A stretch of DNA of 50,558 nucleotides from Pegethrix bostrychoides GSE-TBD4-15B (lineage in GTDB: Bacteria; Cyanobacteriota; Cyanobacteriia; Elainellales; Elainellaceae), in the NCBI GenBank assembly GCA_019359155.1, contig JAHHHV010000017.1:1-50558 (forward strand), written 5' to 3'. Position numbers and translations under genes: made by a program. Below are positions 1 through 6,457 of the stretch, in pieces. How positions within the stretch are numbered: position 1 is the first letter of the stretch; each line of letters begins with the position of its first letter. A model generated the notes under the pieces. That model searched no databases, was not told the DNA's origin, and saw only the letters and a list, made by a program, of their open reading frames with translations.

Positions 1-98
1 TAGCTCGCAAAACCATTTGTTTCTCGAAGTCACTACTGATGCACGATACAGTCATCGGACTGTTCATCAACCGCTATGAATTTGGCGTGAATGTTTAA
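1..98 (+). mobile_element. IS1-family transposase, C-terminal end (cut by window edge)
   Basis: Reading frame 3 is open from the first bases to a TAA at 96-98 and ends ARKTICFSKSLLMHD followed by TVIGLFINRYEFGVNV. This resembles the C-terminus of IS1-type (InsB) DDE transposases, where an 'RKTI-FSKS...H...I..F...Y' ending is characteristic. Only about 32 residues are visible, so whether the element is intact further left is unknown. The stop lies just before the next gene, so the right end of the IS should fall at about 100-130. Identification is by remembered family pattern, not by a search. Confidence 0.7.
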
Positions 99-129
99 CC
101 TCAATCCACAGGTTCAGCCCATTACCGAG

Positions 130-771
130 ATGATGCGTTATTTAAGTCAGATTTTCATTGGTACAGGGCTGATCGGGCTGCTGGCTATTCCGGCGATGAC
201 GCAAGCTCGCACGGATGAGGCAGGTTTTCAGTCAAATGGGACTGCGTTTGAGCCAAGTCATGACTCGACCGCATTAAATCAGCAGCCTGCCCTCGATCAG
301 TTTCCAGCGATCGTAGATTTGGCTCAGGCAACTCAGCCCAATCAAGCAGACGCAGAGACTCAGGTAATCGAACAGCGCAACAAAGAAATCGTCCAGCAGT
401 ATTTCGACGGTTGGCGAAACGGAACCGGTAGCTTCTTCGAGCTGCTTGCTCCAGAAGCAAACTGGACGATTATGGGCACTGGCGCAACTGCGGGCACCTA
501 TCGCAAGCAAGCGTTACTTGACCAGGTCATTAACCCAACCAGTGCCCGTTTATCGACCCCAATCGTGCCAACCGTACGCGGCATCTGGGCAGATGGCGAT
601 ATGGTCATTGCCCTGTGGGATGGAGAGGCGACCGCTGGGGACGGCAGACCTTATCGGAACACCTACACCTGGTATTTCAGAATGCAGGACGGCAAAGCAG
701 TCGAAGCGATCGCCTTTCTGGACATGCAAGAGTTCAACGATTTGTGGACAAGAGTTTCACCGAGAAACTAG
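130..771 (+). CDS. secreted SnoaL-like / NTF2-fold protein
   Basis: A 213-residue protein. The first 26 residues form a signal peptide (MMRYLSQ, hydrophobic stretch, AMTQA cleavage region), followed by a low-complexity linker to about residue 75. The C-terminal ~125 residues have the NTF2/SnoaL pattern: an 'RNKEIVQQYFDGWRNG' helix, 'APEANWTIMGTG', and a final 'TYTWYFRMQDGKAVEAIAFLDM' sheet pair typical of ketosteroid-isomerase-like folds. An in-frame ATG at 91 overlaps the preceding transposase stop; I prefer 130 because it places the signal peptide at the N-terminus. Substrate unknown. It sits upstream of two dehydrogenases and may belong with them. It contains a HIP1 octamer at 706-713. Confidence 0.75.
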   Translation: MMRYLSQIFIGTGLIGLLAIPAMTQARTDEAGFQSNGTAFEPSHDSTALNQQPALDQFPAIVDLAQATQPNQADAETQVIEQRNKEIVQQYFDGWRNGTGSFFELLAPEANWTIMGTGATAGTYRKQALLDQVINPTSARLSTPIVPTVRGIWADGDMVIALWDGEATAGDGRPYRNTYTWYFRMQDGKAVEAIAFLDMQEFNDLWTRVSPRN

Positions 772-831
772 TGCTGGTCGCCAGATCTCTGAGCTAGAGC
801 GACTTCCGCAACTTTAACAAGGAGAACAACC

Positions 832-1596
832 ATGACAAACAACACGAAGATCGCATTGGTCACAGGCGCGAGCCGAGGACTGGGCAAAAATACGGCTTTC
901 GCACTTGCCAAAAAGGGGATTGGTGTAATCGTGACGTATCGCAGTAGTGAGGCAGAAGCAAACAGTGTGGTATCTGAAATCGAGGCAATGGGTAGTAAAG
1001 CGATTGCTCTACAACTGGATACTTCTAAGACTAAAACTTTTGATGGTTTTGTAGGGCAAGTCAAGCAATCACTCCAGGACAAATGGCAGACCGAGCAGGT
1101 TGATTTCCTCGTCAACAATGCCGGAATAGGCGTTTATGCCCCTTTTGCCGAGACGACTGAGGAAGAATTCGATCACTTGGTGAATATCCATGTGAAAGGG
1201 GTTTTCTTCTTGACGCAGGAGCTTCTGCCTTTGCTGAAAGATGGAGGGCGGATTGTCAACATTTCCTCTGGTCTTGCCCGGTTTGCCCTACCAGGCTATG
1301 CCGCTTATGGAGCAATGAAGGGGGCGATCGAGGTGCTAACTCGATATATGGCAAAAGAATTGGGACACAGACAGATTGCTGTAAATGTTGTAGCTCCGGG
1401 CGCAATAGAAACAGATTTTGCCGAGGGTGCAGTACGTGACAATCCAGAAATCAATAACTTCCTCGCTTCGCAAACCGCGTTAGGTCGAGTGGGTCTTCCC
1501 GATGATATTGGAGGTGCGATCGCATCTTTACTTTCTGAAGACAACCGTTGGGTCAATGCTCAGAGAATTGAAGTCTCTGGCGGCATGTTTCTTTAA
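832..1596 (+). CDS. short-chain dehydrogenase/reductase (SDR)
   Basis: A 254-residue classical SDR, an NAD(P)-dependent oxidoreductase of unknown substrate. The Rossmann motif TGASRGLG is at residues 11-18, NNAG at 95-98, a catalytic Ser region (NISSGL) near 145, and the YxxxK pair is Y159/K163 (YGAMK). Length is normal for the family and the C-terminus keeps the usual 'VSGGMFL' ending. The start is supported by AAGGAGA about 8 bases before the ATG. It is followed 33 bases later by a second SDR in the same direction, so the two probably form an operon. HIP1 octamer at 1516-1523. Confidence 0.9.
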   Translation: MTNNTKIALVTGASRGLGKNTAFALAKKGIGVIVTYRSSEAEANSVVSEIEAMGSKAIALQLDTSKTKTFDGFVGQVKQSLQDKWQTEQVDFLVNNAGIGVYAPFAETTEEEFDHLVNIHVKGVFFLTQELLPLLKDGGRIVNISSGLARFALPGYAAYGAMKGAIEVLTRYMAKELGHRQIAVNVVAPGAIETDFAEGAVRDNPEINNFLASQTALGRVGLPDDIGGAIASLLSEDNRWVNAQRIEVSGGMFL

Positions 1597-1629
1597 TTCA
1601 CACTCACTAAAACAACAGGAAAACGTATC

Positions 1630-2364
1630 ATGTTGAATGTAGAAAACAAAGTGATTGCTATCACCGGAGCCAGTAGCGGTATCGGTGAAGCCACCGCGAA
1701 GCTGCTCGCCCAAAATGGTGCAAAAGTCGTTTTGGGGGCACGCAGGACAGACAGGCTAGAGCAGCTAGTCGAGGAAATTCATGCGTCCGGTGGTACAGCA
1801 GAATTCAAAGCGGTCGATGTCACCGATCGCAAAGAGGTGAACGCATTTGTTGAGTTTGCCAAAGCCAAATTTGGTCGCGTCGATGTCATTTTTAACAATG
1901 CAGGCGTGATGCCCCTATCTCCGATGAATGCCCTGAAAGTCGAGGAATGGGACAACATGATTAATGTGAATATCCGGGGCGTATTGAATGGTATTGCAGC
2001 GGCGCTGCCAATTATGGAAGCGCAAGGTGGCGGGCAAATTATCAACACTGCGTCCATTGCTGCCCATGTGGTAGCACCTACTGCGGCAGTTTACTGCGCA
2101 ACCAAGTATGCGGTTTGGGCAATTTCTGAAGGACTGCGGCAGGAATCCCAGAATATTCGCGTCACCACTATATCTCCGGGTGTCGTTGCCACCGAACTTG
2201 GCTCTGATATCACCGATGAGCCATCCAAAGGCTTTTTGAAAGACCTTCGCAAAACTGCCCTTGCCGCAGAGGCGATCGCCAGAGCCGTTTTATACGCTGT
2301 GTCCCAGCCGGACGATGTTGACGTTAACGAAGTGGTTGTCCGCCCAATCAGCCAGACGATGTAA
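1630..2364 (+). CDS. short-chain dehydrogenase/reductase (SDR)
   Basis: A 244-residue classical SDR of the YdfG/serine-dehydrogenase-like type. TGASSGIG is at residues 12-19, NNAG at 89-92, and the active-site pair Y155/K159 (YCATK). The sequence between (ARRTDRLEQLVEEI, FKAVDVTDR) matches cyanobacterial SDRs annotated as NADP-dependent oxidoreductases; the substrate cannot be read from the sequence. AACAGGAAA precedes the ATG as ribosome-binding site. A degraded paralogue of its first third lies downstream at 3571-3775. HIP1 octamer at 2272-2279. Confidence 0.9.
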   Translation: MLNVENKVIAITGASSGIGEATAKLLAQNGAKVVLGARRTDRLEQLVEEIHASGGTAEFKAVDVTDRKEVNAFVEFAKAKFGRVDVIFNNAGVMPLSPMNALKVEEWDNMINVNIRGVLNGIAAALPIMEAQGGGQIINTASIAAHVVAPTAAVYCATKYAVWAISEGLRQESQNIRVTTISPGVVATELGSDITDEPSKGFLKDLRKTALAAEAIARAVLYAVSQPDDVDVNEVVVRPISQTM

Positions 2365-2520
2365 ACACATCATGGAGTCAAGAGGAAAATCTTGTGTATG
2401 TAGTTTTCGGTGCGACTGGACGACAATTTTTTCCAAACGCCCTGGTATCCTGGCAAGAATTTTAGCGGGTTGGTTCGCCTGCCAAATCCACGTCCGATCG
2501 GTTGAGATGAAGTCTATATC

Positions 2521-3558
2521 ATGTTGCGTAGATTTAGAGATTTGATTTTCCTGTCGCTGTTGGTCTTTTCGCTCATAGCGTTAGGTTCGCCCGTGCTCAG
2601 TCAAGCACAAAGCCAGTTGCCCTATTGGACTGAAGCTGCACCACCAACAGTCGCTCGGCAAGAGCTATATCCAGAGGTTTTGAATGGAAAAATTTACGTG
2701 GTCGGCGGTTTACTTAGCCCAAACACCGGGTTTTCAGCGCATTTTGAGTCTTATGATCCGGTCAAGGATACATGGAGAGTCTTGAGACCGCTTCTTGAAG
2801 CCCGACATCACATTACGCTGTCGGCAGTCAATGGCTTGCTCTATGGTGTGGGTGGTTTCACAGGCGGATTTCCAGACTGGCGGGCACAGCCGACGATGTT
2901 CATCTATAATCCTGCCTCTAATACTTGGACTGGAGGGACTGACCTGCCAGCGGCTCGTGCAGAGGGCGTATCCGCAGTGGTCGATGACAAGATATACCTG
3001 ATTGGTGGGCGCGTTCGAGCCACTGACGACGCGCGGCTGTTCAATGACCATATCGACAGTGTGCGAAACGAAGTCTTTGATCCGACGATAGGGCGTTGGA
3101 CAGCACGTGCCGATGCTCCAACAGCGCGAAATAGTGCAGCGGCGGCTGTCATTGATCGCAAGATCTATGTGGTGGGCGGTCGCAATTTTGTCAGGAATGC
3201 TGATGGCACGACGCAGCAGGTGAATGTGTCAAATCTGGAGGTCTACGATCCAGAGCTTGATCGTTGGGAAACGCGATCGCCCATACCTCAAGCCCAAGGA
3301 GGTCTGGCTGCAACCGCACTCAACGGCAAGCTTTACGTGTTTGGCGGCGAACAGTGGGTTCCAGAGCAGAAGGTTTTCGCCGAAAGTTGGGTATACGACC
3401 CGGAAACTGATGTTTGGGAAGCATTACCGTCCTTGCCCACTCCACGGCATGGATTGGGAGCAGCGACGATTGGCAACCGGATTTTTGTGTTTGGTGGCGG
3501 AACCCAAACAGGCGGAAATGCAGCAACAGCAATCCACGAGGTGCTGGTACTGCCTTAA
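2521..3558 (+). CDS. secreted kelch-repeat protein
   Basis: A 345-residue protein with an N-terminal signal peptide (MLRRFRD, hydrophobic core to about residue 25, SQAQS). The rest is six kelch motifs, recognised by repeating 'G-[KR]-[IL]-Y-V-[VF]-G-G' strands followed by 'YDP...W' turns: IYVVGG, LYGVGG, IYLIGG, IYVVGG, LYVFGG and IFVFGG. Six blades would close a beta-propeller. Such secreted propellers bind proteins or sugars or act as galactose-oxidase-like scaffolds; no copper-ligand pattern is evident, so I assign no enzyme activity. The ribosome-binding site is weak. HIP1 octamer at 3273-3280. Confidence 0.85.
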   Translation: MLRRFRDLIFLSLLVFSLIALGSPVLSQAQSQLPYWTEAAPPTVARQELYPEVLNGKIYVVGGLLSPNTGFSAHFESYDPVKDTWRVLRPLLEARHHITLSAVNGLLYGVGGFTGGFPDWRAQPTMFIYNPASNTWTGGTDLPAARAEGVSAVVDDKIYLIGGRVRATDDARLFNDHIDSVRNEVFDPTIGRWTARADAPTARNSAAAAVIDRKIYVVGGRNFVRNADGTTQQVNVSNLEVYDPELDRWETRSPIPQAQGGLAATALNGKLYVFGGEQWVPEQKVFAESWVYDPETDVWEALPSLPTPRHGLGAATIGNRIFVFGGGTQTGGNAATAIHEVLVLP

Positions 3559-3570
3559 GCCACAGTTTGC

Positions 3571-3775
3571 ATTGGTGAAGCCACCGCGAAGCTGCTCGCC
3601 CAAAATGGTGCAAAAGTCGTTTTAGGGGCACGACGGATAGACAAGCTAGAAAAGCTAGTCAAGAAGATTTACGCCTCCGGTGGCGCAGCAGAATTCAAAG
3701 CGGTCGATGTCACCAACCGCGACGATATGAAAGCATTTGTTGAGTTTGTCAAAGAAAATTTGGTCGCGTCTATGA
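3571..3775 (+). pseudogene. degraded SDR fragment, paralogue of the 1630-2364 gene
   Basis: Bases 3571-3775 align without gaps to 1681-1886 of the upstream SDR (roughly 85% identity by eye) except for a one-base deletion near 3760. The translation begins IGEATAKLLAQNGAKVVLGA and continues through EFKAVDVTNRDD, then shifts frame and stops at 3835-3837. The start with its TGASS motif, NNAG and the catalytic YxxxK are missing. It begins 13 bases after the kelch stop, indicating a recombination junction. It is a relic of a tandem dehydrogenase array, not a functional gene. Confidence 0.9.
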
Positions 3776-3852
3776 AGCTAAGAAGTAAATCGGTAATGTT
3801 TCAGACCTGTTGTTTTTCATTCAAAATGATGCTGTGATGGACGGGTTGACAA

Positions 3853-4242
3853 TTACACAACCTTCCCACCCCGCTGGCTAATCAGGTTGTTGTTGAGCGT
3901 ATGCGTCTTCTTCTTACCGCTAAAGTACGCCTGCTGTTCATCATTGTCGGTGGGGCGATTGACCGGGCGCTCTGTGCCGTCAATGATGAACTCCAAAGCA
4001 GGACAGTCCTTGAGCACTGCGGCAAGGCGATGCAGTCGGCGCTCTGGCAGTTGTTTCTCGTAGCCGAGGGCAACGTTAAGGACAGAACTCAGACGATGAA
4101 TCCACTCGTGAGCCTGGGCTTGAGCCATGCCGAATAGAAAGCCTTGCACCGCTTGGGTGGGGTACTGTCTGAAGTAGAACAGGATGAACAGGAGCTTACT
4201 TTCCAGACGAAAAGAAAAGTTGAGGCTTGCTTCTCGTGCCAA
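3853..4242 (-). pseudogene. IS5-family transposase, internal fragment
   Basis: The frame encodes 129 residues that look like the middle of an IS5-group DDE transposase: 'LESKLLFILFYFRQYPTQ' helix, 'LFGMAQAQAHEWIHRL', then the first catalytic block 'FIIDGTERPVNRP' and 'YFSGKKKTHTLNN'. The N-terminal part is missing upstream (in-frame stop near 4297) and the frame ends after GGKVV, before the remaining two acidic residues. No terminal inverted repeats were recognised. It is therefore a non-functional relic, read from a TTG at 4240-4242. The next gene's upstream region overlaps it. Confidence 0.8.
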
Positions 4243-4309
4243 ACTCAGGCGACAATGCCGTGAAGTTTTCGTTGTAGTAGGAAGGGTAACTCGGGTGAAA
4301 AGTCAGGCA

Positions 4310-5668
4310 ATGCAGAAATTGGCGCGGCTGAAGATTGCTGGCAAGTTCGTCAGCCTGCTGTTGTTATCCTGTCTCATGATTTTGAGCGCAGGCTGGTTCT
4401 GGAGTCACGCTTTGCAGGCAGCGCCCACCGCTCAGCAAGTCGCCCAATCTATTCCCCAACCCGTAGCCTCGCACCGAGCCGACCGGGGCAACATCAAAGT
4501 GGTTTGGCTGCAAGGCACAGCCTACGAAATGGGATTTCAGCATGGAACGCTGCTGCATGACGAAATTGCCTCAATGGGCGAGAAGATTATCGATTCGCTA
4601 GATATCGCTGGACGCGGCCTGGGACTGAGCCGATTGGCCGAACGCCGCTCCTCGCCTGAGATTGCCGAAGAGTGCCGAGGACTCGCAGACGCGACGGCGG
4701 ATCTGGGCATGACCTATGACAGCTGCATGGCGCTGGCCTTTGGCGATGTCTTCCAAGAGCTGTTCCTCTATACCGTACCCGTGCTGATGTTCAACGACGG
4801 CTGCGCTCAGTTTGCTGCCGCCGGAGCCGCCACTGCCGACGGTCGGCTCTACCACGGTGGCACGCTCGACAACGACAAAAAGCCAATCAGCTACTGGATC
4901 AACAACTCGACTGTCTTTGTGCGCCAGCCTAACGGCGAGATTCCGCATGTGTTCATTGGCGTACCGGGCATGGTCTGGCCAAATGCTGGCCTCAACGACG
5001 AGGGGCTGTCGATTGCGCTCGACACCGCCCACCCAAATAGCCTGGATGACTTAAACCTAGAAGCAGGTGGCAGTAACGTGCTGATGATGGGCGAAATTAT
5101 GCGACGCGCTCGCAGCCTGGACGACGCAATCGAGATTTTTGAGGCTAACCCGCGAATGCGCGCCAATTTAATTCTAGTTGGAGACGGCAAGGCGAAGCGG
5201 GCAGGTGTATTTGAGCTGTTGGGCGACACCTTTGCCCTGCGCGAACTCGACGAAAACGGCGTGGTGTTTATGACCAATCACTTTGCCTCCGCCGAACTCG
5301 AAGCGCGCGATAAACAGCCACATGAAGACTCCAGCGTGACTCGCTTTGAGCGCTTCAAGCAGCTGCTCGAGCCGGGCGGTGTCGATTCTCAGTACGGCCA
5401 AATCGACCCGACCACGATGGTGAGAATTCTGCGCGACCGCACCAATCCCTTTACCCAGGAAGTTAGCCCGCTCAGCCTCTACGACGATAACGCCAGTCCG
5501 GGCGGCAACGGCTCGATGCGGCAAGTTACCTTTGATCCGGAGCGCAAGCTGTTCTGGATTGCTGCCGGACAGCCGCCCGTTCCCGAAAACCCCTTCGTCT
5601 GCTTCTCGCTCGACGAGCTGCTAGGGCGCCCCAAGGCCACAGCCTGCGATCCGCCTGCCATCAATTAA
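4310..5668 (+). CDS. C45-family Ntn hydrolase / acyltransferase-like protein
   Basis: A 452-residue protein with an N-terminal hydrophobic segment (residues ~12-33). An early 'WLQGTAYEMGFQHGTLL' block and the central 'NDGCAQFAAAGAATADGRL' followed by 'YHGGTLDND' match the C45 peptidase / penicillin-acyltransferase-like superfamily, in which self-cleavage before the Cys of 'GC' exposes the nucleophile. Substrate unknown: linear amides, acyl-amino acids or similar. The frame is open further upstream to 4184, but that stretch is the antisense of the IS5 relic, so ATG 4310 (or GTG 4295) is preferred. Its 3' end overlaps the convergent regulator gene by 8 bases. Confidence 0.8.
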   Translation: MQKLARLKIAGKFVSLLLLSCLMILSAGWFWSHALQAAPTAQQVAQSIPQPVASHRADRGNIKVVWLQGTAYEMGFQHGTLLHDEIASMGEKIIDSLDIAGRGLGLSRLAERRSSPEIAEECRGLADATADLGMTYDSCMALAFGDVFQELFLYTVPVLMFNDGCAQFAAAGAATADGRLYHGGTLDNDKKPISYWINNSTVFVRQPNGEIPHVFIGVPGMVWPNAGLNDEGLSIALDTAHPNSLDDLNLEAGGSNVLMMGEIMRRARSLDDAIEIFEANPRMRANLILVGDGKAKRAGVFELLGDTFALRELDENGVVFMTNHFASAELEARDKQPHEDSSVTRFERFKQLLEPGGVDSQYGQIDPTTMVRILRDRTNPFTQEVSPLSLYDDNASPGGNGSMRQVTFDPERKLFWIAAGQPPVPENPFVCFSLDELLGRPKATACDPPAIN

Positions 5669-6356
5669 GCGCAGGCTGAACTTGTATTCGGTAGGCACAG
5701 CGCCTTGACCCGGTCACGATATGCTCCGTGCGCTCCACCTCGTGGCCTAGCATCTGCTGAAAAATCTCCAGCTCACGTTCACAGAGTCCGGTGCAGAGCG
5801 CTGCCGCCGCGCAGATTGGGCAGTGGTTCTCCAGCAGCAGAAAAGAGCCATCTTCAAGCTGCTGCACCTCGGCCATATAGCCTTCAGCCGTGCGGAGACT
5901 CGCCAGCAGCTCCAGCTTTTGACTCAGGGTAGCCTCAACCGGAATCTGAGCGGCATAGACCGCAAGCTGATGCGCCGTGCGGAGATCTAAGAGCTTGTTT
6001 AAGCCCGCTTCACCAAAGGCTTGCTGCATAGACTGAAGCAGGCTCAGCGTCAGTTCGGCATAGCCATCCGGAAACAGCCGATCAGCCGCCGGAGTCAGCC
6101 GCCAGAGCTTGACCGGACGACCCATTGCCCGAATCGACTCGGTGTAGGTCACTAGCTTTTCAGCTTGCAGCGCGTAAAGGTGCTGTCGAATGGCCATTGC
6201 CGAAACGCCCAGATGCGCCGCCAACTCCCGCGAATCCATCTCGCCTGACTGCTTCAGCAGATTGACGAGCGCTCGGCGCGTCCGCACTGTTGTCTTTGAG
6301 GTTGATTTCTTCGAGGCTGGTTGCTTCGAGGCTGGTTTCTTCAAGTCTAATGTCAT
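5661..6356 (-). CDS. SufR-like iron-sulfur transcriptional regulator
   Basis: A 231-residue regulator. A Lys/Ser/Ala-rich N-terminal tail with repeated PASKQPASKK-type units is followed by a DeoR/ArsR-type winged helix (residues ~25-90, 'MDSRELAAHLGVSAMAIRQHL'). The C-terminal half has the cysteine pattern of cyanobacterial SufR: 'NHCPICAAAALCTGLCERELEIF' and later 'RRC-Y-I', which ligate a [4Fe-4S] cluster in SufR. True SufR represses sufBCDS, normally adjacent and divergent; no suf genes are here, so this may be a paralogue with another target. It lies downstream of the amidase gene on the same strand. Confidence 0.75.
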   Translation of the reverse strand: MTLDLKKPASKQPASKKSTSKTTVRTRRALVNLLKQSGEMDSRELAAHLGVSAMAIRQHLYALQAEKLVTYTESIRAMGRPVKLWRLTPAADRLFPDGYAELTLSLLQSMQQAFGEAGLNKLLDLRTAHQLAVYAAQIPVEATLSQKLELLASLRTAEGYMAEVQQLEDGSFLLLENHCPICAAAALCTGLCERELEIFQQMLGHEVERTEHIVTGSRRCAYRIQVQPALN

Positions 6357-6414
6357 CTCTGATGGATGCGAAGGAGCCTTGTGAAGCCCACAAAACTCAG
6401 ATTAACTTTATGTT

Positions 6415-6444
6415 AACGCCCCAACCTATGAACGCCCCAACCTA
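6415..6444. repeat. two 14-bp direct repeats upstream of the SufR-like gene
   Basis: AACGCCCCAACCTA occurs at 6415-6428 and again at 6431-6444, a 16-base period, in the 101-base gap between the amidase stop and the regulator start (both minus strand). The position just upstream of a regulator gene makes an operator plausible, but a chance tandem duplication is equally possible. Confidence 0.6.
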
Positions 6445-6457
6445 GATCGGCTCCGCC

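Noticed and set aside
2-79. Alternative frame at the left edge ending at 79
   Set aside because: The frame ending at 98 matches IS1 transposases; this one shows no family pattern.
4184-4309. N-terminal extension of the C45 hydrolase
   Set aside because: This part is the antisense of the IS5 transposase relic and places 42 basic residues before the membrane segment.
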